From Paenibacillaceae bacterium (GTDB taxonomy: Bacteria > Bacillota > Bacilli > Paenibacillales > Paenibacillaceae): a stretch of DNA of 64,000 nt. Positions 36,292-45,600 of the stretch are shown piece by piece. Made by a program: the position numbers and the translations under genes. The stretch covers positions 62,001 to 126,000 of the forward strand of contig REGQ01000006.1 in the NCBI GenBank assembly GCA_004134985.1. Reading direction: 5' to 3'. Under the pieces are notes generated by a model. The model was not told the DNA's origin, ran no database searches, and saw only the letters and a program-made list of their open reading frames with translations. Numbering within the stretch: position 1 is the stretch's first letter; every line of letters starts with the position of its first letter.

Positions 36292-37951
36292 GAACAGTCA
36301 ACCAATGATCAAGCTCTGTGTTATTGATGATATCCGAAGTGTTGTCAATATGATCTCGAGCGTGCCTCCATGGCATGAGCATGGCATCGAAGTAGCAGGC
36401 ACAGCGCTTGATGGAGAAGCGGGAATTCGCCTTATAAAGGAACAGCGGCCCAATATTGTGCTGACCGATATTCGTATGCCGAAGCTGGATGGTTTGGCGA
36501 TGACAAAGGAAATTTTGGAGCTGGACCCGGAAACCAAAATTATTATTTTGAGTGCCTATACCGATTTTTCTTATACGCAGCAGGCGATTCGGCTTGGGGC
36601 ATTCGATTTTGTCAAAAAGCCCTTTTCAATTGAGGAAATTATGGGCACAGTATTGAAAGCAAAAGAAGCTTATCTCGCCGGCAAGGACGAGAAGGCTATG
36701 GTAAGAGGTCTTGAAAATGAGCGCATTCAAAGCTTGCCGATGCTGCAGCAGGAATACATGTCACTGCTGATTTACCATCCTGCGAATGAGGCTAAGGTTG
36801 TGGAGCAATGGCAGCAGCTTGAGATTAATTTGGAGACGAGGCCGCTTAACGTATTTGTCGTCGAAGTAGACCAGTTTATGAATAAGTATAAATCTCGCCC
36901 CGCAAGAGAGATTGAGTTGATGCGATTTAGCTTGCGGAATATTTTGAAGGAAACGGTCTCAAGCTATACAAAAAGTATCGTATTTCGAGAGTCGGCCAAT
37001 CGGTTCGTATGTATTATGAACTGCGCAGACAATAAGTCGGCCGAGCATATTTCCGAAGCGTGCCGGAAAAATATTCAGCAATTTACGCATTCCACCATTT
37101 CGATTGGGGTAGGACCATGCGTTGACAACATCGCCGACCTTCCAGATTCTTATCAGAAGGCAGTGGAAGCAGTGTCCTATCATTTCTATACCGATGGCAA
37201 CGGCGTTTCCAGCTATACCCGTATCTCGCATGCAGGCAGCGCGGTTATTTTTCCTGCTTACAATCCGGAGACGGAAGGAGAGTTTTTATTTGCTCTGCGA
37301 TCGGGGAATAAAGGAAAATGCCAACTGATCTTGGAGAAAATTTTTAATGGCATGCTGCAAAGCGACCCGCTGCCTGAGCCGCAGCGTATAGAGGACCTGT
37401 GCTATGAGCTTTCAGCAAAAATATGCCGTTCGATGTTAGGCCTTTTTCCCCAGAACAGAGTGCAACAATTAGAAAGCCGCTGGTTGGGCAGCCGTCCAAA
37501 GGGAAGCTCCTCATTCAATAAGCTGCGGGAGATGGTGCAGGGGCTATGCGATGAGGCTTGCAGTTGGATTGGCCAAGAACGGATTGATGAATCGACAAGA
37601 CTGATTTATGAGGCTAGAGATTATATTTCCGCCAACCTGAATGTTAATTTATCTCTGGAGCATTGCGCCAAGCAAAGCAATCTGAGCCCAGGCTACTTCT
37701 CCAACCTGTTTAAAAAAGTGCTCGGGATCTCCTTTCAGCAATATGTCACCCACCAGCGAATGGAGAGAGCAAAAACGATGCTGATTGAAGGGTTTCAGGT
37801 TCAGGAAATCGCTCAGGACCTTGGGTATGAGCATCGGCGTTACTTCAGCGATGTGTTTAAGAAACATACGAACATGACCCCCTCTGAGTTTAAAATATAT
37901 AGCACAGGCAAAGCTGATACACCGCTTGATCTCAAGCAAGACAAGGTTTAA
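36284..37951 (+). CDS. AraC-type response regulator, YesN-like
   Basis: 555 residues from ATG 36284 inside the kinase's last codons. The receiver domain (about 1-125) has VIDDIR, phosphoacceptor Asp62 in IVLTDIRMPKLDG and Lys in FDFVKKPFSI. A long central region follows, then two AraC helix-turn-helix motifs (about 450-545; CAKQSNLSPGYFSNLFKKVL and IAQDLGYEHRRYFSDVFKKH). It is the likely activator of the matching promoters at 38029 and 42522, which would place the transporter, GH130 and GH28-like genes under one signal. Confidence 0.93.
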   Translation: MDKNSQPMIKLCVIDDIRSVVNMISSVPPWHEHGIEVAGTALDGEAGIRLIKEQRPNIVLTDIRMPKLDGLAMTKEILELDPETKIIILSAYTDFSYTQQAIRLGAFDFVKKPFSIEEIMGTVLKAKEAYLAGKDEKAMVRGLENERIQSLPMLQQEYMSLLIYHPANEAKVVEQWQQLEINLETRPLNVFVVEVDQFMNKYKSRPAREIELMRFSLRNILKETVSSYTKSIVFRESANRFVCIMNCADNKSAEHISEACRKNIQQFTHSTISIGVGPCVDNIADLPDSYQKAVEAVSYHFYTDGNGVSSYTRISHAGSAVIFPAYNPETEGEFLFALRSGNKGKCQLILEKIFNGMLQSDPLPEPQRIEDLCYELSAKICRSMLGLFPQNRVQQLESRWLGSRPKGSSSFNKLREMVQGLCDEACSWIGQERIDESTRLIYEARDYISANLNVNLSLEHCAKQSNLSPGYFSNLFKKVLGISFQQYVTHQRMERAKTMLIEGFQVQEIAQDLGYEHRRYFSDVFKKHTNMTPSEFKIYSTGKADTPLDLKQDKV

Positions 37952-37963
37952 ACGCGAGGCATA

Positions 37964-38008
37964 GAGGCTGTTCTACAGCAGGCGATTGGCCTGCTAGAGA
38001 GCAGCCTT
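37964..38008 (+). terminator. Two-tier stem-loop after the response regulator
   Basis: AGCAGGC (37977-37983) pairs with GCCTGCT (37989-37995), and the outer GAGGCTG (37964-37970) with CAGCCTT (38002-38008). There is no T run, so termination is uncertain. Confidence 0.45.
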
Positions 38009-38028
38009 CAATGTAACTGATTATGAAT

Positions 38029-38087
38029 TCTGCCCTATATGTGTGGTTTGCCGCATTATGCACATAAGAAGATCGTCCTATAATTAG
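38029..38087 (+). promoter_or_regulatory. Conserved promoter/operator A (transporter-GH130 operon)
   Basis: This stretch aligns along about 59 bp with 42522-42580. Shared blocks are TCTGCCCT, TATGTG, CATTATGC, TAAG, AAGATC and CTATAAT. The -10 box TATAAT is at 38079-38084, about 50 bp before the ATG at 38134. No good -35 box is present, as expected for an activator-dependent promoter. Confidence 0.75.
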
Positions 38088-38133
38088 AACTGTAACAAGC
38101 TAAGCGGCAAGTAAAAAAGGGAGGTTACCAGAG

Positions 38134-39480
38134 ATGAAAAAAGGTTTTTTGCTAGCTGTAGTCGGTACGATGCTCGTTGCAAGCTTGTCGGCATGCAGTG
38201 GCGGGGGCAACAGCGCTACAGGGGAGAAGACGAAGATCAGCTATTGGACTGGCGATCGTCATGACTCTGAATTCGTGAAGAAGAAGGTCGACGAATTTAA
38301 TGCTTCAAACACAGATAATATTGAGGTAGAGCTTGTCATCAAAGGGGATGACTTTGACCAGGCACTGGATATGTCCTTCCAAACCTCTGAGCCTCCGGAT
38401 GTAATACGGGTCAAAGAAAACACCATTCAAACCCTGTATAAGAAAGAGTATCTCGCTCCAATCGATGAGTTTTTGACAGAGGAGTTGAAAGCGAAATTTC
38501 CAGAAATGCTTGACTTGAATAGCTTTGACGGTAAACGTTATAGTCTGCCGAACTACGGAACAACAATGCGCTTGATCTATAATAAAGAGTTGTTCGCTAA
38601 AGCAGGCATCACAGCTCCGCCTACGACACTGGATGAAATGGTGGATGCAGCGAAAAAACTGACTGAAGCAGGCAAGTCGAGCGGTGCGTATGGCTTTGCG
38701 CTTAACTTTAAAAACCCAGGCAGCGCAATGGGCCGTTCAGCCCGTGTAATCGCTGAGGTTAGCGGCTATGGCGGTTTCGGTTATGATTTCAAGACAGCAC
38801 GTTATGATTTCAGCGGGTTTAAGCCAATTGTCGAAGCGTTCAAGCAGATCAGGGATGACGGAAGCATGCTTCCAGGTGTTGAATCGCTGGACATCGATCC
38901 GCTGCGTGCGCAATTCGCGGAAGGCAAGATTGGCATGTATCTCTCCTACTCAGCTGAAGCGGGTGTATACGCATCCCAATTCCCTGCAAAAATTGATTGG
39001 GCAGCAGCTCCGGCACCTTCCATTGACGGCAGCTTTAACGGCGCTTCCGGTTTCCTTGGCGGCCAATGGCTGGCGCTGAGCTCGAAGACGACGAAGAAAG
39101 AAGCGGCATGGAAGTTTATGTCCTATATGTACGAAGATTCATTGCTTCAAGAGTACCAGGAAGGCGGCTTTGGTATTTCCATGGTGCCAGCAGTCAGTGA
39201 AGTTGCGGCAACTCCTGATGTGAAGGGGATCGATGGTTTTCTGCCGAACCAATATGACGGCGTATGGCCTGTATACCCCGTCGTTGCGGTTCAAGGCGTT
39301 AAATCAGACGATGTATTCTTCAAGTATATGAGCAGCGGTGGAGATCTCGATGCGATTGTTAATGATCTAAATCAAAGATACAATACGGCGCTGGATGCGG
39401 CGATCAAAAATGGTGAACTAAAAGCGGAGCCAATGCCAGACTTCGATCCGAAAAATCTGGCTGGTAAATTCGCGAAATAA
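38134..39480 (+). CDS. Sugar-binding lipoprotein, family 1 (MalE/UgpB-like)
   Basis: 448 residues from ATG 38134 after GGGAGG. The lipoprotein signal ends SLSAC with Cys21. The fold is the shorter family-1 solute-binding type (ISYWTGDRHDSEFVKKKVDE; YSLPNYGTTMRLIYNKELF; AAWKFMSYMYED), unlike the LplA-type proteins elsewhere in this window. It delivers sugar to the 39551/40470 permeases. Neighbouring GH130 suggests mannose-containing oligosaccharides. Confidence 0.93.
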   Translation: MKKGFLLAVVGTMLVASLSACSGGGNSATGEKTKISYWTGDRHDSEFVKKKVDEFNASNTDNIEVELVIKGDDFDQALDMSFQTSEPPDVIRVKENTIQTLYKKEYLAPIDEFLTEELKAKFPEMLDLNSFDGKRYSLPNYGTTMRLIYNKELFAKAGITAPPTTLDEMVDAAKKLTEAGKSSGAYGFALNFKNPGSAMGRSARVIAEVSGYGGFGYDFKTARYDFSGFKPIVEAFKQIRDDGSMLPGVESLDIDPLRAQFAEGKIGMYLSYSAEAGVYASQFPAKIDWAAAPAPSIDGSFNGASGFLGGQWLALSSKTTKKEAAWKFMSYMYEDSLLQEYQEGGFGISMVPAVSEVAATPDVKGIDGFLPNQYDGVWPVYPVVAVQGVKSDDVFFKYMSSGGDLDAIVNDLNQRYNTALDAAIKNGELKAEPMPDFDPKNLAGKFAK

Positions 39481-39497
39481 AGATAACATCTCAAGCG

Positions 39498-39528
39498 GGG
39501 ATGGGAACTTTGGTTTCTCATCCCTTTT
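39498..39528 (+). terminator. Attenuating stem-loop between binding protein and permease genes
   Basis: GGGATGGGA pairs with TCTCATCCC, followed by TTTT. Inside an operon it would make the binding protein mRNA more abundant than the permease part. Confidence 0.75.
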
Positions 39529-39550
39529 GTTGGAAAAGGAGTGGAGAACC

Positions 39551-40456
39551 TTGTTGAATAAAGCCAGAAGCGCAACTTTTTCATACGGCTTTTTAATGCC
39601 CAGCTTTATTCTGACGATCGTTTTGGGCATTTACCCTATAACATGGGCTATGCGATACATGTTTTATGATTACAAGGGGTATGGCGAAGAACGTTTTATC
39701 GGATTAGGCAACTTTGCGAGAGTGATGCAAGATGCGGAATATTGGGATTCCGTTTTAAATACCTTTATTTATGCTGGCGGCAAGCTGCTGTTATCGCTGC
39801 CTTTAGCCCTTGTTTTGGCCGTTATTCTTAACCGGGGGATTAGAGGCAAGGGCTTAATGAGAGCCCTGTTATTTATGCCTACGATTATTAGCTCGGCCGT
39901 TATGGCAGTTGTATTCTTTACTATTTTTAATTCGTATAACGGGATTTTAAATCAATTTCTTATGAAGTATGGCGTGGCAAATGCCCCAATCGACTGGTTA
40001 GGCATGGATTATTCTATGCTGACCGTGATACTCGTTGCGGTATGGGGAGCAGTCGGCAACTATATGCTACTGTTTTTGGCAGGATTGCAAAATATTCCAC
40101 AAGACGTCTATGAAAGCTCATCTCTGGATGGGGCGAATAAGTGGCAGCAGTTCAGATGGATTACGATCCCCATGCTGGGACCTGTCATGCAGATGGTTGT
40201 TATGCTGGCTATTATTAATGCGCTTAAAGGATATGAAAGCATTATGGTCATGACGGACGGCGGACCGATAGGCAAAACCAATGTCATGTTTCTGTATGTA
40301 TATAAATTATTTTTCCCGACATCAGGCGGAGCGGCAGCGACGCAGGTTCAAGAGATGGGCTACGGCAGTGCGGTGGCATTCATTACAGCTCTTATCGTCG
40401 GCATAATCACCGTTCTTTATTTCTATGGTTCGCGGCGTTTAAACCGCAATGATTGA
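39551..40456 (+). CDS. Sugar ABC transporter permease, MalF/UgpA-like
   Basis: About 301 residues from TTG 39551 (or 39554), nine bases after AAGGAG. Six membrane helices are predicted, starting FLMPSFILTIVLGIYPITWAM. The EAA loop is YESSSLDGANKWQQFRWITIP. GGPIGKTNVMFLYVYKLFF near the C-terminus is typical of MalF/UgpA/LacF-type permeases. It pairs with the 40470 product and the family-1 binding protein at 38134. Confidence 0.92.
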   Translation: MLNKARSATFSYGFLMPSFILTIVLGIYPITWAMRYMFYDYKGYGEERFIGLGNFARVMQDAEYWDSVLNTFIYAGGKLLLSLPLALVLAVILNRGIRGKGLMRALLFMPTIISSAVMAVVFFTIFNSYNGILNQFLMKYGVANAPIDWLGMDYSMLTVILVAVWGAVGNYMLLFLAGLQNIPQDVYESSSLDGANKWQQFRWITIPMLGPVMQMVVMLAIINALKGYESIMVMTDGGPIGKTNVMFLYVYKLFFPTSGGAAATQVQEMGYGSAVAFITALIVGIITVLYFYGSRRLNRND

Positions 40457-40469
40457 GGAGGAAGGCATC

Positions 40470-41297
40470 ATGAAATACCTATGGAAAATCGTGTTATGGG
40501 CTTTTCTCCTGCTGGTGCTCCTGCTCACGTTGTTCCCAATCGTCATTACGATATTGGGCTCTTTCAAAACGAATGCAGAGCTGACGGCTGGAGCGACATT
40601 CCTGCCATCTAGCTGGGAGTATGGCAACTATGCCGAGGCGTGGACGAAAGCCGGCTTCGCTACGTATTCATTCAACAGTTTCTTTATTGCCATAGCAGTG
40701 ACAGTGGGTACGCTTATTGTTGCATCGATGGCTGCATATGTTGTCAACCGGATGACGTTTGTTGGTAAAAAGTTCTATGTCGGAATCCAAGCGTTCACGA
40801 TGTTCGTCTCGATTGGAGCGGTTGTGTTAAGGCCGCAATTCGAGCTTATGATTGATTTGAAACTGAATAATTCCCTGTGGGGCGTCATTCTTATTTTGAT
40901 CAGCGCACATGCTTCAGCATTCTTTATTTTGCTCAGCTTTATGAGCGGCATTCCGCGCGAGCTGGACGAGGCTGCGCGCATTGATGGCTGCTCGCAAGGT
41001 TCAATCTATGTGAAAATTATTCTTCCATTGTTGACTCCAGGGCTTGGAGTAGCGGGACTGTTCGCGTTCCGCGGTGCGTGGAATGAATATTTGCTGCCTT
41101 TCGTATTCACGCTCAGCAAGCCAGAGCTTCAGACATTAACGGTTGGGTTGGCGAATTTGAAGTACGGGATCTCGGCAGCCGCTCAAACGCACTATATGAT
41201 GGCAGGTGCTTGCTTGTCTATTTTGCCGATGCTCGTTGTCTATATTTTCGCTAATAAATCATTTATGCAGATGACCGCCGGCTCACTTAAGGGGTAA
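40470..41297 (+). CDS. Sugar ABC transporter permease, MalG/UgpE-like
   Basis: 275 residues from ATG 40470, seven bases after GAGGAGGAA. Six membrane helices, starting VLWAFLLLVLLLTLFPIVIT. The EAA loop is LDEAARIDGCSQGSIYVKIILP, and the tail NKSFMQMTAGSLKG is the MalG-type ending. It completes the third transporter of the window. Confidence 0.93.
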   Translation: MKYLWKIVLWAFLLLVLLLTLFPIVITILGSFKTNAELTAGATFLPSSWEYGNYAEAWTKAGFATYSFNSFFIAIAVTVGTLIVASMAAYVVNRMTFVGKKFYVGIQAFTMFVSIGAVVLRPQFELMIDLKLNNSLWGVILILISAHASAFFILLSFMSGIPRELDEAARIDGCSQGSIYVKIILPLLTPGLGVAGLFAFRGAWNEYLLPFVFTLSKPELQTLTVGLANLKYGISAAAQTHYMMAGACLSILPMLVVYIFANKSFMQMTAGSLKG

Positions 41298-41326
41298 TGG
41301 TCCAAACATACAGGAGGTTGAATGAA

Positions 41327-42340
41327 ATGAACATGCAATTGCCTTTAATCGATAAATTAGTGTCCAGTGATATCATTACACGTCATCCAGCGAATCCAAT
41401 TCTGGACGCCGCGCGGGTTCCTTACCCGACGGCTTTGGTATTCAATGCTGGCGTTACAAAATTTAACGGCAAGTATGTGATGGTATTCCGCAACGATTAC
41501 GGCTCGATTGAAAACCAGACGATAGAGCCTCATCACACGACAGATCTTGGCATTGCTTTCAGTGATGACGGCATTAACTGGGTGGCTGGACCGAAGCCTG
41601 TGTTTAAAATGCATGATGAAGAAATTATTCGGGCTTATGATCCACGATTGACCGTCATTGATGGTCGTTGTTACATGTGCTTTGCAGTGGATACGCAGCA
41701 TGGCATTCGAGGCGGCGTAGCTGTAACGGATGATTTTGAAACATTCGAGGTGCTTAGTCTCTCGACGCCGGATCTGCGCAACATGGTATTGTTTCCGGAG
41801 AAAATTGGCGGCAAGTACATGCGCTTGGAGCGTCCGTTCACCGTATACAGCCGTAATGGCATTGATCGTTTTGACACATGGATTTCGGAATCGCCGGATC
41901 TGGTGTATTGGGGCAATTCTGACCTGCTGTTCGCGGTAGAGCATGTGTCGTTCGCTAATGACAAGGTAGGTCCAGCGGCTCCGCCCGTGAAAACAGACAA
42001 GGGCTGGCTTACGACGTTCCACGCGGTGGATATTGATCCTTCAAGAGGACAGCATGGATGGGAGCCTACCTGGAAAAAACGCTATACAGCTGGCATTATG
42101 CTGCTTGATCTTCACAATCCGAAGCATATTCTTGGCATGAGCCAGTCACCGCTTATTGCGCCGGAGGCGCCTTATGAAATCGACGGCGGCTTTCGCAACA
42201 ATGTCATCTTCCCCGGCGGCATGATCCTGGAGGATAATGGCGAAGTAAAGATCTATTATGGGGCTGCGGATACGGTTGAATGCTTGGCTACTGCGCATGT
42301 AGATGATCTTATTAAGCTTTGCTTGGAGGATTCGAAATAA
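41327..42340 (+). CDS. Glycoside hydrolase family 130 (beta-mannoside phosphorylase-like)
   Basis: 337 residues from ATG 41327, nine bases after AGGAGG; ATG 41297 overlaps the permease stop and is less likely. GH130 features are present: ITRHPANPIL near the start, FNAGVTKFNGKYVMVFRND, the YDPRLTVIDGRCYMCFAVDT segment on the second blade, and GGFRNNVIFPGGMILEDNGE near the end. GH130 enzymes phosphorolyse or hydrolyse beta-1,2- or beta-1,4-mannosides, giving mannose 1-phosphate in phosphorylases. There is no signal peptide, so it acts on sugar imported by the upstream transporter. The linkage preference is not decidable here. Confidence 0.92.
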   Translation: MNMQLPLIDKLVSSDIITRHPANPILDAARVPYPTALVFNAGVTKFNGKYVMVFRNDYGSIENQTIEPHHTTDLGIAFSDDGINWVAGPKPVFKMHDEEIIRAYDPRLTVIDGRCYMCFAVDTQHGIRGGVAVTDDFETFEVLSLSTPDLRNMVLFPEKIGGKYMRLERPFTVYSRNGIDRFDTWISESPDLVYWGNSDLLFAVEHVSFANDKVGPAAPPVKTDKGWLTTFHAVDIDPSRGQHGWEPTWKKRYTAGIMLLDLHNPKHILGMSQSPLIAPEAPYEIDGGFRNNVIFPGGMILEDNGEVKIYYGAADTVECLATAHVDDLIKLCLEDSK

Positions 42341-42401
42341 TTGAAGACACAGAACAGCGGGACACAATGGATATGGTAGAGGCTGCTTAAATCGAGGAGA
42401 T

Positions 42402-42431
42402 GAACCGTGCGGGTATCGGCGGTTCTTTTTT
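42402..42431 (+). terminator. Rho-independent terminator after GH130
   Basis: GAACCG (42402-42407) pairs with CGGTTC (42420-42425) and is followed by a run of T. It separates GH130 from the independently promoted GH28-like gene. Confidence 0.7.
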
Positions 42432-42521
42432 ATGCATGAGTGGATGGAAGCAATTGGAGTCTGCATCAAGAAGGGCGATCCTTTTACTTTACCCATTATC
42501 TGCGGCTGTTTTCTGTTCAAA

Positions 42522-42580
42522 TCTGCCCTTTATGTGCGACTTACCACATTATGCCTAAGGAAGATCCGTACTATAATGAG
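42522..42580 (+). promoter_or_regulatory. Conserved promoter/operator B (GH28-like gene)
   Basis: This is the second copy of the promoter at 38029-38087, with the same blocks TCTGCCCT, TATGTG, CATTATGC, TAAG, AAGATC and CTATAAT. The -10 box is at 42572-42577. Confidence 0.75.
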
Positions 42581-42593
42581 TTTGCGCAAGTTA

Positions 42594-42607
42594 TAAAAGC
42601 GCTTTCA
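42594..42607 (+). promoter_or_regulatory. CcpA cre site before the GH28-like gene
   Basis: TAAAAGCGCTTTCA differs from the cre consensus TGWAANCGNTNWCA at one position. It lies just downstream of the -10 box, where CcpA would block transcription when a preferred sugar is present. Confidence 0.7.
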
Positions 42608-42633
42608 TACTCAAAATGAAGGGAGAATTATTT

Positions 42634-45600
42634 ATGTACAAGGTAAAAAAGCAGCTTAGTACTGTCATCATCCTGACAATGCTGTTGGCAGTGATGGGGG
42701 TGTCTGCGCCAGTAGTACAGGCAGAATCGGCGTCGCAAGCACGCGATGAAGGCCTGAGCCCGGCAACCGTATACAGCTACGAGCCCTCTTCGAAATATGA
42801 GATCTCCACCGATTATGCGCTCAAAGTGAACGGGGTGGAGGTTAAAGTTATTAAGGCGTTCAATGACTATGATTACGCGAACTTCTCTGTTTCGGAAGGT
42901 CCGGTAACGTATGAGGTTACCATTCTCAATACGAATAAGGCTCACGAATATGCAATCAGCCCGAAGAAGCTGAATATTACGCCTGCTATGGCAGGGAGAA
43001 CAATTACTTTTACGACGGATAAGGACGAGTATATTATTCTGAATATGAACAATCGAACCAAAAGATTGGTCATTGCTGCGGACCCGATGGAGACCGATGT
43101 TCCAACAGAGACTGGTGAGGGAGTCTTTAACGTAACGGATGCTCCTTATGGCGTAGCGACTTCCGGCGATCAGACGGGAGTTGCCGACAGAACAGCTGCG
43201 ATCCAGCAGGCCATCGATGACGCTAGCGGCTATGGAACAAGTCAGGGGAGTGGCGTGCAAGGGATCGTTTATATACCTGCCGGCACTTATTATATAGGTA
43301 ATCTTGTTCTGAAAAGCAATACAGCGCTTTATATGGCGCCAGGAGCTACATTTGTCGGGACTGGAAAGACAGCTGATTATGAAGAGCATTGGTTCAAAGA
43401 CTCCATGGGACGCCCTGCGACCTGGTGGATTTCAACAGCATTTGATTCCTCCAATATAAAAATTTATGGGCGAGGGACGATTGACGGCAATGGCAGAGCG
43501 CTGCATGACGATAAAAGCACAAACGGCAAGGGAATGATTAATAACCTTGTTGTTCCGATTGCTACGGAAGATTTCATTATGGATGGGATTATTATTCGAG
43601 AATCCGCTGCTTGGGCGGTTATGCCGGTTCGATCCAACGATCTTCTTTTTACAAATCTAAAAATGTTCAACAGTCTCAGCATGGGTGAGAATGATGGGAT
43701 CGATATTGTAGAATCGCAAAATGCAGTCATTCGCAATACCATCGGCATTGCCCTCGATGATCCTTACTCAACTAAAGCCTGGAAAGAAGATACGGATATC
43801 GCTTCCGGTAAAGTACCTTGGCCGGGAGATCCAGAGCCGGTAGAAAATGTTTTGTTTGAGGATGCTATTGCATGGACACTATGCTATGGCTATAAGATTG
43901 GTCAGGGCGTCATGCAGGATCAGCGGAATATTGTTTTCCGTGACGCAGTCGTCTACAAGGCGGCAGTCGGCTTCGCAATTCACCATAAGTATGGCGTTGG
44001 CGAAGTAAGCGGGGTCACCTTTGAGAACATCGATATAGAAGAGATTAGCGGAAGAAATGAGGACAACAGCGCCTGGATGACGCTGTTCACGGTCGAACAT
44101 GGCGGGAATGGTGTAGGTCCTGTTAATGACGTTACAGTAAAAGATATTACGGTTCGCGACGCAGGCGAAAGCTTCGCCAAGATCAAAGGCCAGGAAGGCG
44201 CAGAAATTACGAATGTGACATTTGAGAATATCTACATGCCTGGCAGCGAAGAACCAGCGACTACACTGCATGAAATGAACTTTTTAAGCCGGGAGTTCTA
44301 TAGTGGAATTACAATAAAGCCAGTCCATAACCCGGAACCTCGCATAAGGACGAATTTAGCGCTTCATAAGCCAGCAGTCGGATCATCCAGTGATGGCGCT
44401 GAAGATACATCCCGATTTGCTTTTGACGGGGAGCTCTCCACCCGCTTTGGTTCGAAGCGCGGCATTGATCCAGGCTGGTTGTATGTTGACCTTGGCAGTG
44501 ATCAGATGGTCGACCGTGTACATCTGTATTGGGAGGCGGCATACGGCAAAGCGTATAAAATTCAAGTAACGACGGATGATCCGAGCTTTGAGGAAAATTG
44601 GGAGACAGTATACGAAACGACAGACGGAAAAGGGGGGTTAGAAGAAATTGCATTTGATGCAGCAGAGGCTCGCTATGTTAGGATGTACGGCACGGCAAGA
44701 GCAACGCAATACGGTTACTCCATCTGGGAAATGGAAGTATACGGTCCAGAGGTGTTTGTGGAGAGCATTGCGCTTGATAAGAAGAGCTTGAACGTGACGA
44801 TTGGCGAAACGGCACGCTTAACGGCCGTGCTGCTCCCGGAGAATGCCACAAATAAAAAGGTGTTGTGGACGTCTAGCGACCAATCTGTTGCCACGGTAGA
44901 TGAGAACGGACTGGTGACTGCGAAAGGCACCGGCACAGCATCCATTACGGTTAGTACGCAATATGGAGAGCTGAGTGATGTATCGACCGTCACAGTAGCA
45001 CCTGCCGCCAATCCAGGAGGAGGTGCAGGATACGTCTACATTCCACCGGTCACCAATCCATCCACCGAGAAAGCAACGGTACTGATCAATGATCAGGCAG
45101 AGTCGGTGGGCGAGCTGGAAAAGACGATCGTCAATGGAAAGCAAAGCATGAAAGTGAAGCTGCTGTCAGACCAACTGGTGAGCAAGCTCAATGAGCTGGG
45201 AGAGGGGGCAGTCATTTCGGTTCAGCTTCCAGCCAATCAGGACTCGAAGCCGGATATTGTTATCGGCGAGATTGATGGGGCGATCTTGAAACAGCTTCAG
45301 GAAGGCAAGGCGGTCATCGAGCTTGTTGCAGAAGAGGCAGCATATCAATTGCCGCTTCAATATATCGATCTGAACGCTTTGTTGAAGGAAGCCGGCGAGC
45401 AGCTGAGCGAAGAAGCGGCCATGTCTTCTATGAAGCTGCAAATTAAAATGGAAAAGCCGACAACAGAGCGAATGGCATTAGCGGAAGCGGCGGCCAAGCG
45501 GAATGGCTACACCTTTGTATCCGACCCATTTGATTTTTCAGTTCAGATCGTCATCGGAAATACGGTGGCAGAGATAACCCAATTTAATGCGTATGTAGGA

